Positions 32,540 to 40,163 of a stretch of DNA of 46,934 nucleotides are shown here, piece after piece; the stretch's first letter is position 1, and the number at the start of each line of letters is the position of its first letter. A program made the translations under genes and the position numbers. This stretch comes from an uncultured Collinsella sp. (lineage in GTDB: Bacteria > Actinomycetota > Coriobacteriia > Coriobacteriales > Coriobacteriaceae): NCBI GenBank assembly GCA_900767675.1, contig CAAFZX010000025.1:1-46934 (forward strand). The letters run 5' to 3'. Below the pieces are notes generated by a model, which did no database searches, was not told the DNA's origin, and saw nothing but the letters and a program-made list of their open reading frames with translations.

Positions 32540-32654
32540 GAAGCCGCTCACCGCCATGCTCGTCCTCCTCTCCGCAGCGCTCGTCCTGGGCGGAAATGCC
32601 CTGCTCGACGCGGCCGAGGCGCCCGCGGCTGCGCGCAGGGCTCTGGACCGCTGA
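32532..32654 (+). CDS. Small 40-residue membrane or secreted peptide
   Basis: ATGCGTAG joins this frame to the end of the MutG-like gene by an 8-nt overlap. The product has a basic start (MRRKPLTAM), one hydrophobic helix (LVLLSAALVLGGNALL) and an Ala/Arg-rich tail (AAARRALDR). It could be a small membrane subunit or a signal-like peptide; no lipobox cysteine. It is the same G+C-rich style as the cluster. I know no family; the support is position, start overlap and amino acid pattern. Confidence 0.5.
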   Translation: MRRKPLTAMLVLLSAALVLGGNALLDAAEAPAAARRALDR

Positions 32655-32698
32655 GTGCGGCGCTAGTACAATTCCGACGAGAGTTTCAGGAGGTCAAC

Positions 32699-33361
32699 AT
32701 GGCGAGGATACTGGCAGTGGATGATGAGCGGGCGATCCTCGACGCACTTGCGCGCGTCCTCGGCCGCGACGGCCATGAGGTCGTCAAGGCGGCGGACCCG
32801 ACGGCGGTCCCGGGGATGGACCTCTCGCGCTTCGACCTCGTGCTCTGCGACGTCATGATGCCGGGGCTCGACGGCTTCGAGCTCGTGCGGCAGATCCGCC
32901 CGGACTTCGACGGGCCCATCGTCTTCCTGACCGCGCGCGTGGACGAGGAGGATGCCGTGGCCGCCTACGGCCTGGGCGCCGACGACTACGTCCGCAAGCC
33001 CTTTGGGGCCGCAGAACTGTGCGCCAAGGTCGCGGCCCATCTACGCCGTGAGCGCCGGCCGTGCTCGCACGCCCTCTCCTTCGGGGAGGTGCGGATCGAC
33101 CTCGGGGCGCGCGACCTCGCCGTGGGCGGCGAGACCGTGCCGCTCACGCCCACCGAGTACGCCATCTGCGAGTACCTCGCGCGCCACCCCGGCCAGGTCA
33201 TGAGCCGCGCGCAGATACGTGAAGCGGTGCTCGGCTGGGAGAGCGACGCCGACGACGCGGCCATATCCATGCAGGTCAGCCGCGCCCGGAGGAAACTCTC
33301 CGAGGCCGGCGCCGATCCGATCGCGACCGTCTGGGGGATGGGGTACAAGTGGCAGCTCTGA
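32699..33361 (+). CDS. OmpR-family response regulator
   Basis: 220 residues. Receiver domain (1-115) with DD at 8-9, phospho-acceptor Asp51 (LVLCDVMMPGLDG) and Lys in DDYVRKPFG; a winged-helix DNA-binding domain (about 125-220) ends AISMQVSRARRKLSEAGADPIATVWGMGYKW. The companion kinase follows and overlaps. Likely target is the transporter operon just upstream, as in BceR/NsrR/SpaR-type detox modules (inference). AGGAGGT precedes the ATG, and a TACAAT-like box sits at 32668-32673. Confidence 0.92.
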   Translation: MARILAVDDERAILDALARVLGRDGHEVVKAADPTAVPGMDLSRFDLVLCDVMMPGLDGFELVRQIRPDFDGPIVFLTARVDEEDAVAAYGLGADDYVRKPFGAAELCAKVAAHLRRERRPCSHALSFGEVRIDLGARDLAVGGETVPLTPTEYAICEYLARHPGQVMSRAQIREAVLGWESDADDAAISMQVSRARRKLSEAGADPIATVWGMGYKWQL

Positions 33362-34785
33362 AGATCGGGGCGCGAGGTCGCGGGGGCATGCCGCTCTCCT
33401 TCGTCATCGCGCGCTACTTCGCCTACGCGTTCGCGGCGGTCGCCACGGCGTGGCTCGCCTCGTTCATGGTGCTCTCCGTGGCGATCAACGCGGGCTTTGT
33501 CTACGAGGCAAGCTGGGGGCCGGCCAATGCGCGCGAGGTCGCGGAGGGCCTGGCACGCGACGGCGTCTGCGGGCAGCAGGACGTGCCGACGGCGTACCGC
33601 TACCTCATCCTGAACAAGGACGGAAACGTGATGATGACAGACCTCGAGGGCACGCGGCTCGAGGACGCGACAGAAATGGCTCGTACGGCACTCGCCGCGG
33701 ATCCGGGCACAGTGGAGATCGAGGGCGGGGGTTCGGGCCTCACCTACGCCGCGTTCCCGCTCAAAGGCGGCGGGGCCTGCGCACTCGTCAGCGAGTATCT
33801 GCCGCAGTGGGTCTCGCGCGACCTCGCCGGCCTGCTTCCCAACCCGCAGAACCTCATGCTCGTCGGCGCCACGGCGGGAAGCGCGCTCGCGCTTGCGCTC
33901 GTCGCGCGGCGCGCGAGCCGCGTGATCTCGCGCAAGATGGCGCCGCTCGCGGAGGCGGCGGGTCGCGTCGGCGCGGGGGAGCTCGACTTCGCGGTCGGCA
34001 GCACCAACGTGCGCGAGGTGAACGACGTCCTCGCCGCGATGGACGCCATGCGGGCCTCCCTCGCCGAGTCGCTCGAGGCCCGCTGGGCCGCGGAGCGGGG
34101 GCAGCGCGAGCAGATGACGTCGCTCGCCCATGACCTCAAGACGCCGCTCACTGTGCTGCGCGCCAACGCTGACTTTGTGGCGGAGGAGCTGGAAGACGAG
34201 AAAGACGCCGACCTCGCGGCCGCCGCGCGCGACATAGCCGGCAGTGTCGAAAGGCTCGACGGCTACGTGCGCCTGCTCATCGAGGCCTCGCGCGGGTCCG
34301 GCGGGGCGGAGAGGGCCCCCATGCGGCCGGCCGAGCTCTGCGAGCAGGTCCTCGCCGAGGCCGCCCAGATCGCCCGGGCACGAGGCGTGACGCTCGACGC
34401 GGCCACGGGCCCCGCTGTCGCGGGCGCGCCCGAGGCCCCGCTCGACCGAACCGCCCTGGCGCGAGCCGCCGCGAACCTCGTGGCCAACGCCGCCGAGCAT
34501 GCACGCTCGCGCGTGGCTGTCTCCTGCGACGTCGCGGGCGGGCACCTCGTCATCGAGGTTGCCGACGACGGACCGGGCTTTTCTCCCGCCGCCCTCGAAC
34601 GCGGCTGCGAGCGCCTCTTCACAGACGACTCCTCCCGCTCCTCGCGTGACGGAGGCCGCCACTACGGGCTCGGCCTCCACGTCGCCTCCGAGGCCGCGAG
34701 CGCCCACGGGGGCTCCGTCTCGCTCGCCAACAGCCCCTCGGGCGGTGCGGTGGCCACCATCGCGGTCCCCCTGTGCGGGATCTGA
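33349..34785 (+). CDS. Sensor histidine kinase of the lantibiotic module
   Basis: 478 residues. Two membrane segments (about 17-47 and 168-188) enclose a ~120-residue external domain, followed by HAMP (190-240), an HisKA domain with phospho-acceptor His261 (SLAHDLKTPL), and HATPase boxes NLVANAAEHA, DDGPGFS and GLGLHVA. It should sense a peptide antibiotic or envelope stress and phosphorylate the regulator upstream. The chosen start is GTG at 33349, overlapping the regulator by 13 nt with GGGG upstream; ATG at 33388 is an alternative. Confidence 0.9.
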   Translation: MAALKIGARGRGGMPLSFVIARYFAYAFAAVATAWLASFMVLSVAINAGFVYEASWGPANAREVAEGLARDGVCGQQDVPTAYRYLILNKDGNVMMTDLEGTRLEDATEMARTALAADPGTVEIEGGGSGLTYAAFPLKGGGACALVSEYLPQWVSRDLAGLLPNPQNLMLVGATAGSALALALVARRASRVISRKMAPLAEAAGRVGAGELDFAVGSTNVREVNDVLAAMDAMRASLAESLEARWAAERGQREQMTSLAHDLKTPLTVLRANADFVAEELEDEKDADLAAAARDIAGSVERLDGYVRLLIEASRGSGGAERAPMRPAELCEQVLAEAAQIARARGVTLDAATGPAVAGAPEAPLDRTALARAAANLVANAAEHARSRVAVSCDVAGGHLVIEVADDGPGFSPAALERGCERLFTDDSSRSSRDGGRHYGLGLHVASEAASAHGGSVSLANSPSGGAVATIAVPLCGI

Positions 34786-34816
34786 CGACTTCCTCGATGT
34801 CTACCTCGACTGCGAT

Positions 34817-34897
34817 ATGTCGCTCGCCGAGGCCGCGACGAGATGGTGTTGCGCCTGCTCCGCTTGGTGCTTCTATCTCAAATTTGATCTGATGTAA
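34817..34897 (+). CDS. Possible 26-residue cysteine-rich peptide
   Basis: Frame MSLAEAATRWCCACSAW then CFYLKFDLM, with four Cys and two Trp, starts 31 nt after the kinase stop and runs into the terminator stem. The same frame is open upstream through the region after the kinase (DDFLDVYLDCD). There is no ribosome binding site. It may be a tiny peptide, the remnant of a broken gene, or chance. Confidence 0.2.
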   Translation: MSLAEAATRWCCACSAWCFYLKFDLM

Positions 34898-34929
34898 GGC
34901 CCGTGCAATCCTGCATGGGCCTTCCTTTT
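34896..34929 (+). terminator. Rho-independent terminator after the two-component system
   Basis: 12-bp stem (34896-34907 with 34912-34923, one G-U pair), ATCC loop, then CCTTTT. Confidence 0.82.
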
Positions 34930-35320
34930 GGCAATTGCTCGACCGATTCGTGGCTTGAAACACAAATTATCGAGTTAAGGAGACATGGGGTCATGCAGCG
35001 GCTCTCAGAGCGCCTGCCGCCCTCCCCTCGCCATTACCCTTGCGGCGTCCTCGTATAGAGCCCATCCTGCTCGGCGTTTCGTTGCGACAGCCCACTTGTC
35101 CACCGATCAAGTGAACTGCTGGAATAAATACAGTGACACGCTTGTTCGGTACAGTCGCTATATCTGTGTAAATCGCCGCGATAAATGCCACCCGTTCTCG
35201 GCGTGTATCTGCTGCGCGTATGTAGAATCATATCGCGTTAATAAATCGGCTCAAGCGCGTGCGAAACGCGCAAGTAGCCGCAAAAGGCGATTATCGCGTA
35301 GGTAGATTTTTGGCACCCTG

Positions 35321-35350
35321 TTGCTTAATCAAAATTAAGCAATTGCTTAA
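35321..35350. repeat. Nested A/T-rich palindrome
   Basis: TTGCTTAAT-CAAA-ATTAAGCAA (35321-35342) followed at once by a third half-site TTGCTTAA (35343-35350), just beyond the tRNA terminator. Confidence 0.55.
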
Positions 35351-35352
35351 AA

Positions 35353-35382
35353 CAAAAAGGTCAGGCACTAGGTGCCTGACCT
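35353..35382 (-). terminator. Terminator of tRNA-Pro
   Basis: 11-bp stem (35358-35368 with 35372-35382), TAG-type loop, followed on the minus strand by TTTTTGTTTT. Confidence 0.9.
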
Positions 35383-35391
35383 GCAAACTTC

Positions 35392-35468
<77 letters not shown>

Positions 35469-35510
35469 AAGCTTTTGTTTGTTGCTCTGCTCTCGCTCGC
35501 AACAGGGAGT

Positions 35511-35540
35511 ATATTAACCCGAAACTTTGTCCTTGTGCAA
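35511..35540 (-). promoter_or_regulatory. Promoter of tRNA-Pro
   Basis: Minus strand TTGCAC (35535-35540) and TAATAT (35511-35516) with an 18-nt spacer, about 43 nt before the mature 5' end. Confidence 0.55.
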
Positions 35541-35548
35541 GAACTTTT

Positions 35549-36766
35549 TTACACATTTTGAAGCAAGTCCAAAATTGTATCTGCGAGCTGGGGTTTTGTT
35601 AGTACGGGAAGTTCTTGCGTACCCGTTGTGCTCACAATCCAGGCCTTGTTGGTGTCGGTCCCAAAGCCCGAATCGCCGCGCGAGACATCGTTGGCGATAA
35701 TGGCATCGCAGCCCTTGCGGGCCAATTTACGCTCGGCGTACTCGACGACGTTATCGGTCTCGGCCGCAAAGCCGATCACGCGGCGATCGCCCTTTTGGCG
35801 TGAGAGCTCGGCCAAGATGTCAGCGGTCTCGACGAGCTCGATTCGATCCAGGCGCTCGTTGGCCTTTTTGAGCTTATGGTCCGCCGGGGCCGCCGGCGTG
35901 TAGTCGGCGACGGCGGCGGCGCAAATGGCCGCGTCGGCCGTCTGGAAGGCGCTCAGCGCTGCCTTGAGCATTTCTGAGGCGGTCTGTACGTGCACGCACT
36001 CCACACCGCGGGGAACGTCGAGCGATGTCGGTCCCAGCACGAGCGTGACGGCGGCGCCGCGGCGTGCGGCCTCCCCCGCCAGAGCGATACCCATCTTGCC
36101 CGATGAACGGTTGCCGATAAAACGCACGGGATCGATCGGCTCGTGCGTGGGGCCGGCAGTGATCACGATGCGCTTGCCCGCCAGGTCTTGCGGGACGGGG
36201 TTCAGCACCTCACAGACGGCCTCGACGACGTCCTCGGGCTCGCTCATGCGTCCCGTGTTCACGTCGCCGCAGGCAAGGTAACCGCTACCCGGACCCACAA
36301 CATGGACACCGCGCTCGCGCAGCGTGCCCATGTTGGCCTGCGTGGCCGGTGCCTTCCACATGCCATTGTTCATGGCCGGCGCGATCACGATGGGGCGCGG
36401 CGTGGCAAGCAGCGTGGTGGAGATGAGGTCGTCGGCGATGCCGTTGGCCATCTTGGCGATGATATTGGCCGTTGCGGGCGCCACGACAACCACGTCGGGC
36501 TCCTGCGCCAACGAGATATGGTGGATGGGGTCGGAGGGGTCGTCGAACAGGCCCACAGCGACCGGCTCGCCCGTAAGCGCGCGGAAGGTAAGCGGCCCCA
36601 CAAACTCCGTGGCATGCTCGCTCATAACGACCTTGACGCGTGCGCCACGCTTTTGCAGCAGGCGCACGATATTGCACGACTTATAGGCGGCGATCCCGCC
36701 GGTAATGCCCAGCAGGATCGTTTTTCCCTCAAGTTGCATTGAATTGTTGGATGCCGCCGTCATCAT
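35549..36766 (-). CDS. coaBC: Bifunctional phosphopantothenoylcysteine decarboxylase/synthetase
   Basis: 405 residues. The CoaC half (1-180) has the flavin start LGITGGIAAYKSCNIVRLL, APATANIIAKMANGIADDL, the substrate motif PAMNNGMW and the GYLACGD loop. The CoaB half (190-405) has ITAGPTHEPIDPVRFIGNRSSGKMG and AAVADYTP. Together they turn 4'-phosphopantothenate and cysteine into 4'-phosphopantetheine for CoA. AAGGAAG precedes the ATG, which abuts the stop of the zinc ribbon gene. It is the last gene of the long minus-strand run. Confidence 0.96.
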   Translation of the reverse strand: MMTAASNNSMQLEGKTILLGITGGIAAYKSCNIVRLLQKRGARVKVVMSEHATEFVGPLTFRALTGEPVAVGLFDDPSDPIHHISLAQEPDVVVVAPATANIIAKMANGIADDLISTTLLATPRPIVIAPAMNNGMWKAPATQANMGTLRERGVHVVGPGSGYLACGDVNTGRMSEPEDVVEAVCEVLNPVPQDLAGKRIVITAGPTHEPIDPVRFIGNRSSGKMGIALAGEAARRGAAVTLVLGPTSLDVPRGVECVHVQTASEMLKAALSAFQTADAAICAAAVADYTPAAPADHKLKKANERLDRIELVETADILAELSRQKGDRRVIGFAAETDNVVEYAERKLARKGCDAIIANDVSRGDSGFGTDTNKAWIVSTTGTQELPVLTKPQLADTILDLLQNV

Positions 36767-37486
36767 TTAAGCTTCCTTGCTGGGAAGCACCAGCAGGCGG
36801 TGGCAATACGGGCAGTGCGAGATCTCGCTACCATCGTGGTTGAGATCGCTCATGGACGATGCCTGCAGCGCGGTGTGGCAGACCGTGGGGATGTTGCCCT
36901 GGATGGTCTCGACGGCCAGGCCACGGAACTGCTTAAGCAGGCGCTCGTAGTCGGCGAGCACGTCGGCAGGCAGCGTAGCGGCAAGGGCGATGCGCTCCTT
37001 GGTGGCGGCGTCAATCTGAGCCTGGAGGTCGGCAGCCTTGGCACGGGTGGCCTTGGTATCGGCTTTCACGCCTTCCTCGAACTTGGCGATGATGGCCTGC
37101 GCGCGAGTCTCGCAGTCGAGCGCCTCCTTATGGGCGACAACGACATCCTTGCGGGTGTGCTCGATCTTGTCCAGACGCTTTGCCAGGGTGGCAAGCTCGT
37201 TCTCCAGATCCTGCACCTCGCGGTAATCAGAACCGTCGACGTGACGCTTCTTGGCGGCCTCGATGGCATTGTTGGTCTGGATTTCGGTGGTGTTGAGGTC
37301 GTCGAGCTCAATGTCCAGATCCTTGCGCTGGGCGTAGAGCTTGGTCATCTCGGACTTGAGCTTCACATAGGTCTTGCGCTTGGAAGCGAGCTCCTTGAGC
37401 TCCGGCATATTGGCAAGTTCGCTTTTGTTGCGGGCGAGTTCCAAATCGATCTGTTGCAGCTTGAGTAGCGTAGCGCCGGCGCTCAT
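36767..37486 (-). CDS. Coiled-coil zinc ribbon protein (C4-type domain)
   Basis: 239 residues. A long coiled coil (about 5-180) is followed by a short C-terminal ribbon. The family usually has CxxC twice; here the second pair is present (Cys225/Cys228, HCPYCHRLL), but the first is reduced to Cys203, with Pro200 where the partner Cys would be. Zinc binding may therefore use a nearby His (204 or 224) or be lost. Homologues next to nif3 are widespread and uncharacterised. AAAGGAGAG supports the ATG at 37486, overlapping the nif3 stop by 4 nt (ATGA). Confidence 0.8.
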   Translation of the reverse strand: MSAGATLLKLQQIDLELARNKSELANMPELKELASKRKTYVKLKSEMTKLYAQRKDLDIELDDLNTTEIQTNNAIEAAKKRHVDGSDYREVQDLENELATLAKRLDKIEHTRKDVVVAHKEALDCETRAQAIIAKFEEGVKADTKATRAKAADLQAQIDAATKERIALAATLPADVLADYERLLKQFRGLAVETIQGNIPTVCHTALQASSMSDLNHDGSEISHCPYCHRLLVLPSKEA

Positions 37487-38292
37487 AAGTTCTCTCCTTT
37501 TGTCACAGTCCACCATTGGCAAGGGTTCAGTATTTTAATCGTATGACGGGGGTCGACCCCGGCGTCAACTGCAGAGTTCATCAAGATATCCACGAACGGC
37601 TCTTCGGAGCGGTCGTGGCCGAGCAAGATTACCGCCAGTCCGCGCAAGGCAAGGTCCTGCGCCACGTGGTAGCCCGCCTCTCCGGTCACAATAACATCTG
37701 CGCCTGCGGCGATGGCAAGCTCTCCAAAATCGCCGAGGGAGCCGCCCAGAATGGCGACGGTGCGGCACGGGCGCTCGGCATCGCCCCACACGCGGGGGTC
37801 GCTGCCGAAGGCCGTGGCAGCACGTATGGCAAGATCGCGCAGGTTGCAGGCATCGTGAAGGGTCGCGAGTGCGCCCAGACCAGTGAGCTCAGGCTCGTCC
37901 ACATGCTCCAGCGAGCTCATGGGCTCTGCGCCCAGCAACTCGCTCAGGCGAACACGCGCTTTGTGCGAGCGGTCCAGGTTGGTGTGAAGCGAGATGATGC
38001 TCACGCCGCAACGAGCCGCCTCGTACAGTGCAGCGCTGCACTGGGGACGCGCGGAATCGGCCGGACAAAAGGCCTCGGGCGCCTTGATATAGATGGGGTG
38101 ATGCGTCAGCAGCACGTTGGCGCCGGACTCCAGGGCGCGGTGCACGTTGGCCTCGGTCGCGTCGAGTGCGCAGGCGACGCCGGTGATCTTTGCAGCGGGA
38201 TCTCCCACAGATAGCCCTACATGATCCCAGCCCTCTGCGTCCGCCTTGGGGTAGCGTGCCAGCAGCGCATGTTCAAGCTCGGAAACAATCAT
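37483..38292 (-). CDS. Nif3-like dinuclear metal center protein
   Basis: 269 residues, the short form without the inserted PII-like domain. Metal-ligand blocks are WDHVGLSVGDP, LLTHHPIYI, ISLHTNLDRS and, near the C-terminus, VTGEAGYHVAQD and GHDRSEEP. In the family (YbgI, GTP cyclohydrolase I type 2/NIF3) two metals are bound; the reaction is not firmly known. It overlaps both neighbours by 4 nt (ATGA), tying it to the cysteine desulfurase and zinc ribbon genes. Confidence 0.9.
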   Translation of the reverse strand: MIVSELEHALLARYPKADAEGWDHVGLSVGDPAAKITGVACALDATEANVHRALESGANVLLTHHPIYIKAPEAFCPADSARPQCSAALYEAARCGVSIISLHTNLDRSHKARVRLSELLGAEPMSSLEHVDEPELTGLGALATLHDACNLRDLAIRAATAFGSDPRVWGDAERPCRTVAILGGSLGDFGELAIAAGADVIVTGEAGYHVAQDLALRGLAVILLGHDRSEEPFVDILMNSAVDAGVDPRHTIKILNPCQWWTVTKGENL

Positions 38293-39467
38293 GCGGCGCC
38301 TACGATCGAAAGCAGCGTCTGGGCAAAGTCGTCCAGATCGTCCGGATTCACTCGGTCATCGAAGGAGATGCGCAGTGCGCCTAGCGCCTGCTCGCGACCA
38401 ATGCCCATAGCGCTGAGCACGTGGCTCGGGTCCATGCTGCCGCTCGAGCAAGCCGATCCGGCCGAAACCTCAAAGCCGGCGGCATCGAGCTTGATGATGA
38501 GCTCTTCGGAGTCCATGCCGTCGACGTAGATTGAAACCATACCCGGAAGACGATCTGCCTGCGCGTAGTCGCCCATCGTGGCGTGAATGCGAGGATGGGC
38601 CGTAAGCGTGGCGTAGAGCTTGTCGGACAAGGTCTGCAGTTCCGCGCGCTCCTGGGCCACGTGGGGCGCCAGCGTGCAGGCGGCAGCGGCAAAAGCCAGC
38701 TGCGTGCGCAGATCCTGCGTTCCGGCGCGACGGCCAGCTTCCTGTCCACCGCCAAAGATGCGCGGACGGAGCGGCGTGCGGTTCTTAAGGTAGAGCGCGC
38801 CGGATGCCACAGGGCCGCCGATCTTGTGCGCGGCGACGGTCATGGCGTCGACGCCCAGCTCGGTGACATCGAGCGGAATATGCAAGTAGCCCTGGATGGC
38901 ATCGGTATGAAACAAGGCGCCGGCAGCATGTGCGGCAGCGGCCAGCTCGCGGATGGGCTGCACCACGCCGGTCTCGTTGTTGGCGACCATAATGCTCACG
39001 AGCGCCACGTCGTCGCCTAGCAGCTCGACAAGCGCGGCAGGCTCAATGTAGCCCGCGCGGCAGGGCTGCACCATGTCGACGGTAAAGCCGACGGCACGCA
39101 GGAGCGGCAGGTTGTCCAGAATCGAATCGTGCTCGATGGCCGAAACGATGACACGGTCGCGCTTGCGATCGCGCTGACGAGCGCCCTCGGCAAGACCGAG
39201 CAGCGCCAGCTGGTTGGCCTCGGTGCCGCCGTTGGTAAGGATGATCTCGGACGGGCGAGCGCGTGCGCCAAAGCTACGGGCGATCTCGCGACGGGCGACT
39301 TCCAGGCGTGCAGCGGCCTTGCGGCCAAGCGAGTGCAGTGAGTTGGGGTTGACGCCGGCAAGCTCGCTGTCGTCATATTCGCGCTGCGCAAGGCGCGCCT
39401 CGGCGCGCATGGGCGTCGAGGCGGCATAGTCAAGATTCACGGGTATGCGGTTTTGACCTGCGGTCAT
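38289..39467 (-). CDS. Cysteine desulfurase (NifS/IscS family)
   Basis: 392 residues. PLP enzyme with the start NLDYAASTP, the TNGGTEANQLAL block, His113 in AIEHDS, PLP Lys215 (AAHKIGG) and the catalytic loop Cys340 in SAGSACSSGSMDPSHVL. It takes sulfur from cysteine as a persulfide for Fe-S clusters or tRNA thiolation. No scaffold (IscU/SufU) or thiouridylase gene is adjacent. Fe-S users in the window (IspH, MiaB, RimO, DUF512) are possible beneficiaries. No clear ribosome binding site precedes the ATG; rpe ends 7 nt upstream. Confidence 0.92.
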   Translation of the reverse strand: MTAGQNRIPVNLDYAASTPMRAEARLAQREYDDSELAGVNPNSLHSLGRKAAARLEVARREIARSFGARARPSEIILTNGGTEANQLALLGLAEGARQRDRKRDRVIVSAIEHDSILDNLPLLRAVGFTVDMVQPCRAGYIEPAALVELLGDDVALVSIMVANNETGVVQPIRELAAAAHAAGALFHTDAIQGYLHIPLDVTELGVDAMTVAAHKIGGPVASGALYLKNRTPLRPRIFGGGQEAGRRAGTQDLRTQLAFAAAACTLAPHVAQERAELQTLSDKLYATLTAHPRIHATMGDYAQADRLPGMVSIYVDGMDSEELIIKLDAAGFEVSAGSACSSGSMDPSHVLSAMGIGREQALGALRISFDDRVNPDDLDDFAQTLLSIVGAA

Positions 39468-39473
39468 AAGGGT

Positions 39474-40145
39474 TTATGCCTCCTGTGCGGCCTCGTTGCC
39501 CAGCTTCTGCAGCAGCGCAACTTCGGCAGCGGGATCTTCGGACTTAAATACGGCAGAACCGGCCACGAGCACGTTTGCGCCAGCCTTGACGACCTCGGCA
39601 ATGTTCTTGGAAGAGATACCGCCATCGACCTCGATGAGGGGCGACACGCCGTGACGCTCGCACATGGCCTTGAGCTCGTGCAGCTTAGACAGCGTGCCCG
39701 GGATAAAGCTCTGGCCGCCAAAGCCAGGGTTCACGCTCATCAGCAGCACCATATCGACAACGTCGATGATGCTTTCGAGCACGCAGACGGGCGTGGCGGG
39801 GTTGAGCACCACGCCGGCCTTGACGCCGCGCTGCTGCAGATGGGTGAGCGTGCGGTGCAGGTGTGTGGAGGCCTCGTAGTGCACGGTGATCATATCGGCA
39901 CCGGCGTCGGCGTACCAATCGACCGTCTCGTCGGGGTTCGACACCATCAGGTGCGCGTCGACCGGTACATCGGTGGAGCGCTTGACGGCCTTAAGGATGT
40001 CGACGCCAAAGGTGAGGTTGCCGGTAAAGTGACCGTCCATGACGTCGAAGTGCACGTAGTCGGCACCGGCGATCTTATCGAGTTCGCCCTTGAGGTTGGC
40101 CATGTCGGCCGAAAGGACGGACGGAGCGATTTTGATGGAACCCAT
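39474..40145 (-). CDS. rpe: Ribulose-phosphate 3-epimerase
   Basis: 223 residues, a TIM barrel of normal family length. Conserved blocks: IAPSVLSADMANL, DYVHFDVMDGHFTGNLTFG, DAHLMVSNP, MSVNPGFGGQSFIP, EVDGGISSKN and VAGSAVF. It interconverts ribulose- and xylulose-5-phosphate in the pentose phosphate pathway, binding a metal via the His/Asp residues. GAAAGG-type site upstream; 18 nt from gpsA. Confidence 0.97.
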   Translation of the reverse strand: MGSIKIAPSVLSADMANLKGELDKIAGADYVHFDVMDGHFTGNLTFGVDILKAVKRSTDVPVDAHLMVSNPDETVDWYADAGADMITVHYEASTHLHRTLTHLQQRGVKAGVVLNPATPVCVLESIIDVVDMVLLMSVNPGFGGQSFIPGTLSKLHELKAMCERHGVSPLIEVDGGISSKNIAEVVKAGANVLVAGSAVFKSEDPAAEVALLQKLGNEAAQEA

Positions 40146-40163
40146 GGTAGTAGCCTTTCTGCG

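Larger units (their letters stand above)
34930..35391. other. Gene-poor stretch between island and tRNA-Pro
   Basis: No convincing gene. A 106-codon frame at 34985-35305 has AAGGAG only 2-3 nt before its ATG and a composition (many Ser, Arg, Cys, no domain) that looks random. The sequence drops in G+C at 35100-35350 and holds small palindromes (35321-35350) and the tRNA terminator. Confidence 0.5.

Noticed and set aside
32986..34707. 573-codon minus-strand frame opposite the two-component system
   Set aside because: Shadow in very G+C-rich DNA; the plus-strand kinase and regulator have all their motifs.
34985..35305. 106-codon frame after the island
   Set aside because: Ribosome binding site too close to the ATG, no domain, random-looking composition.
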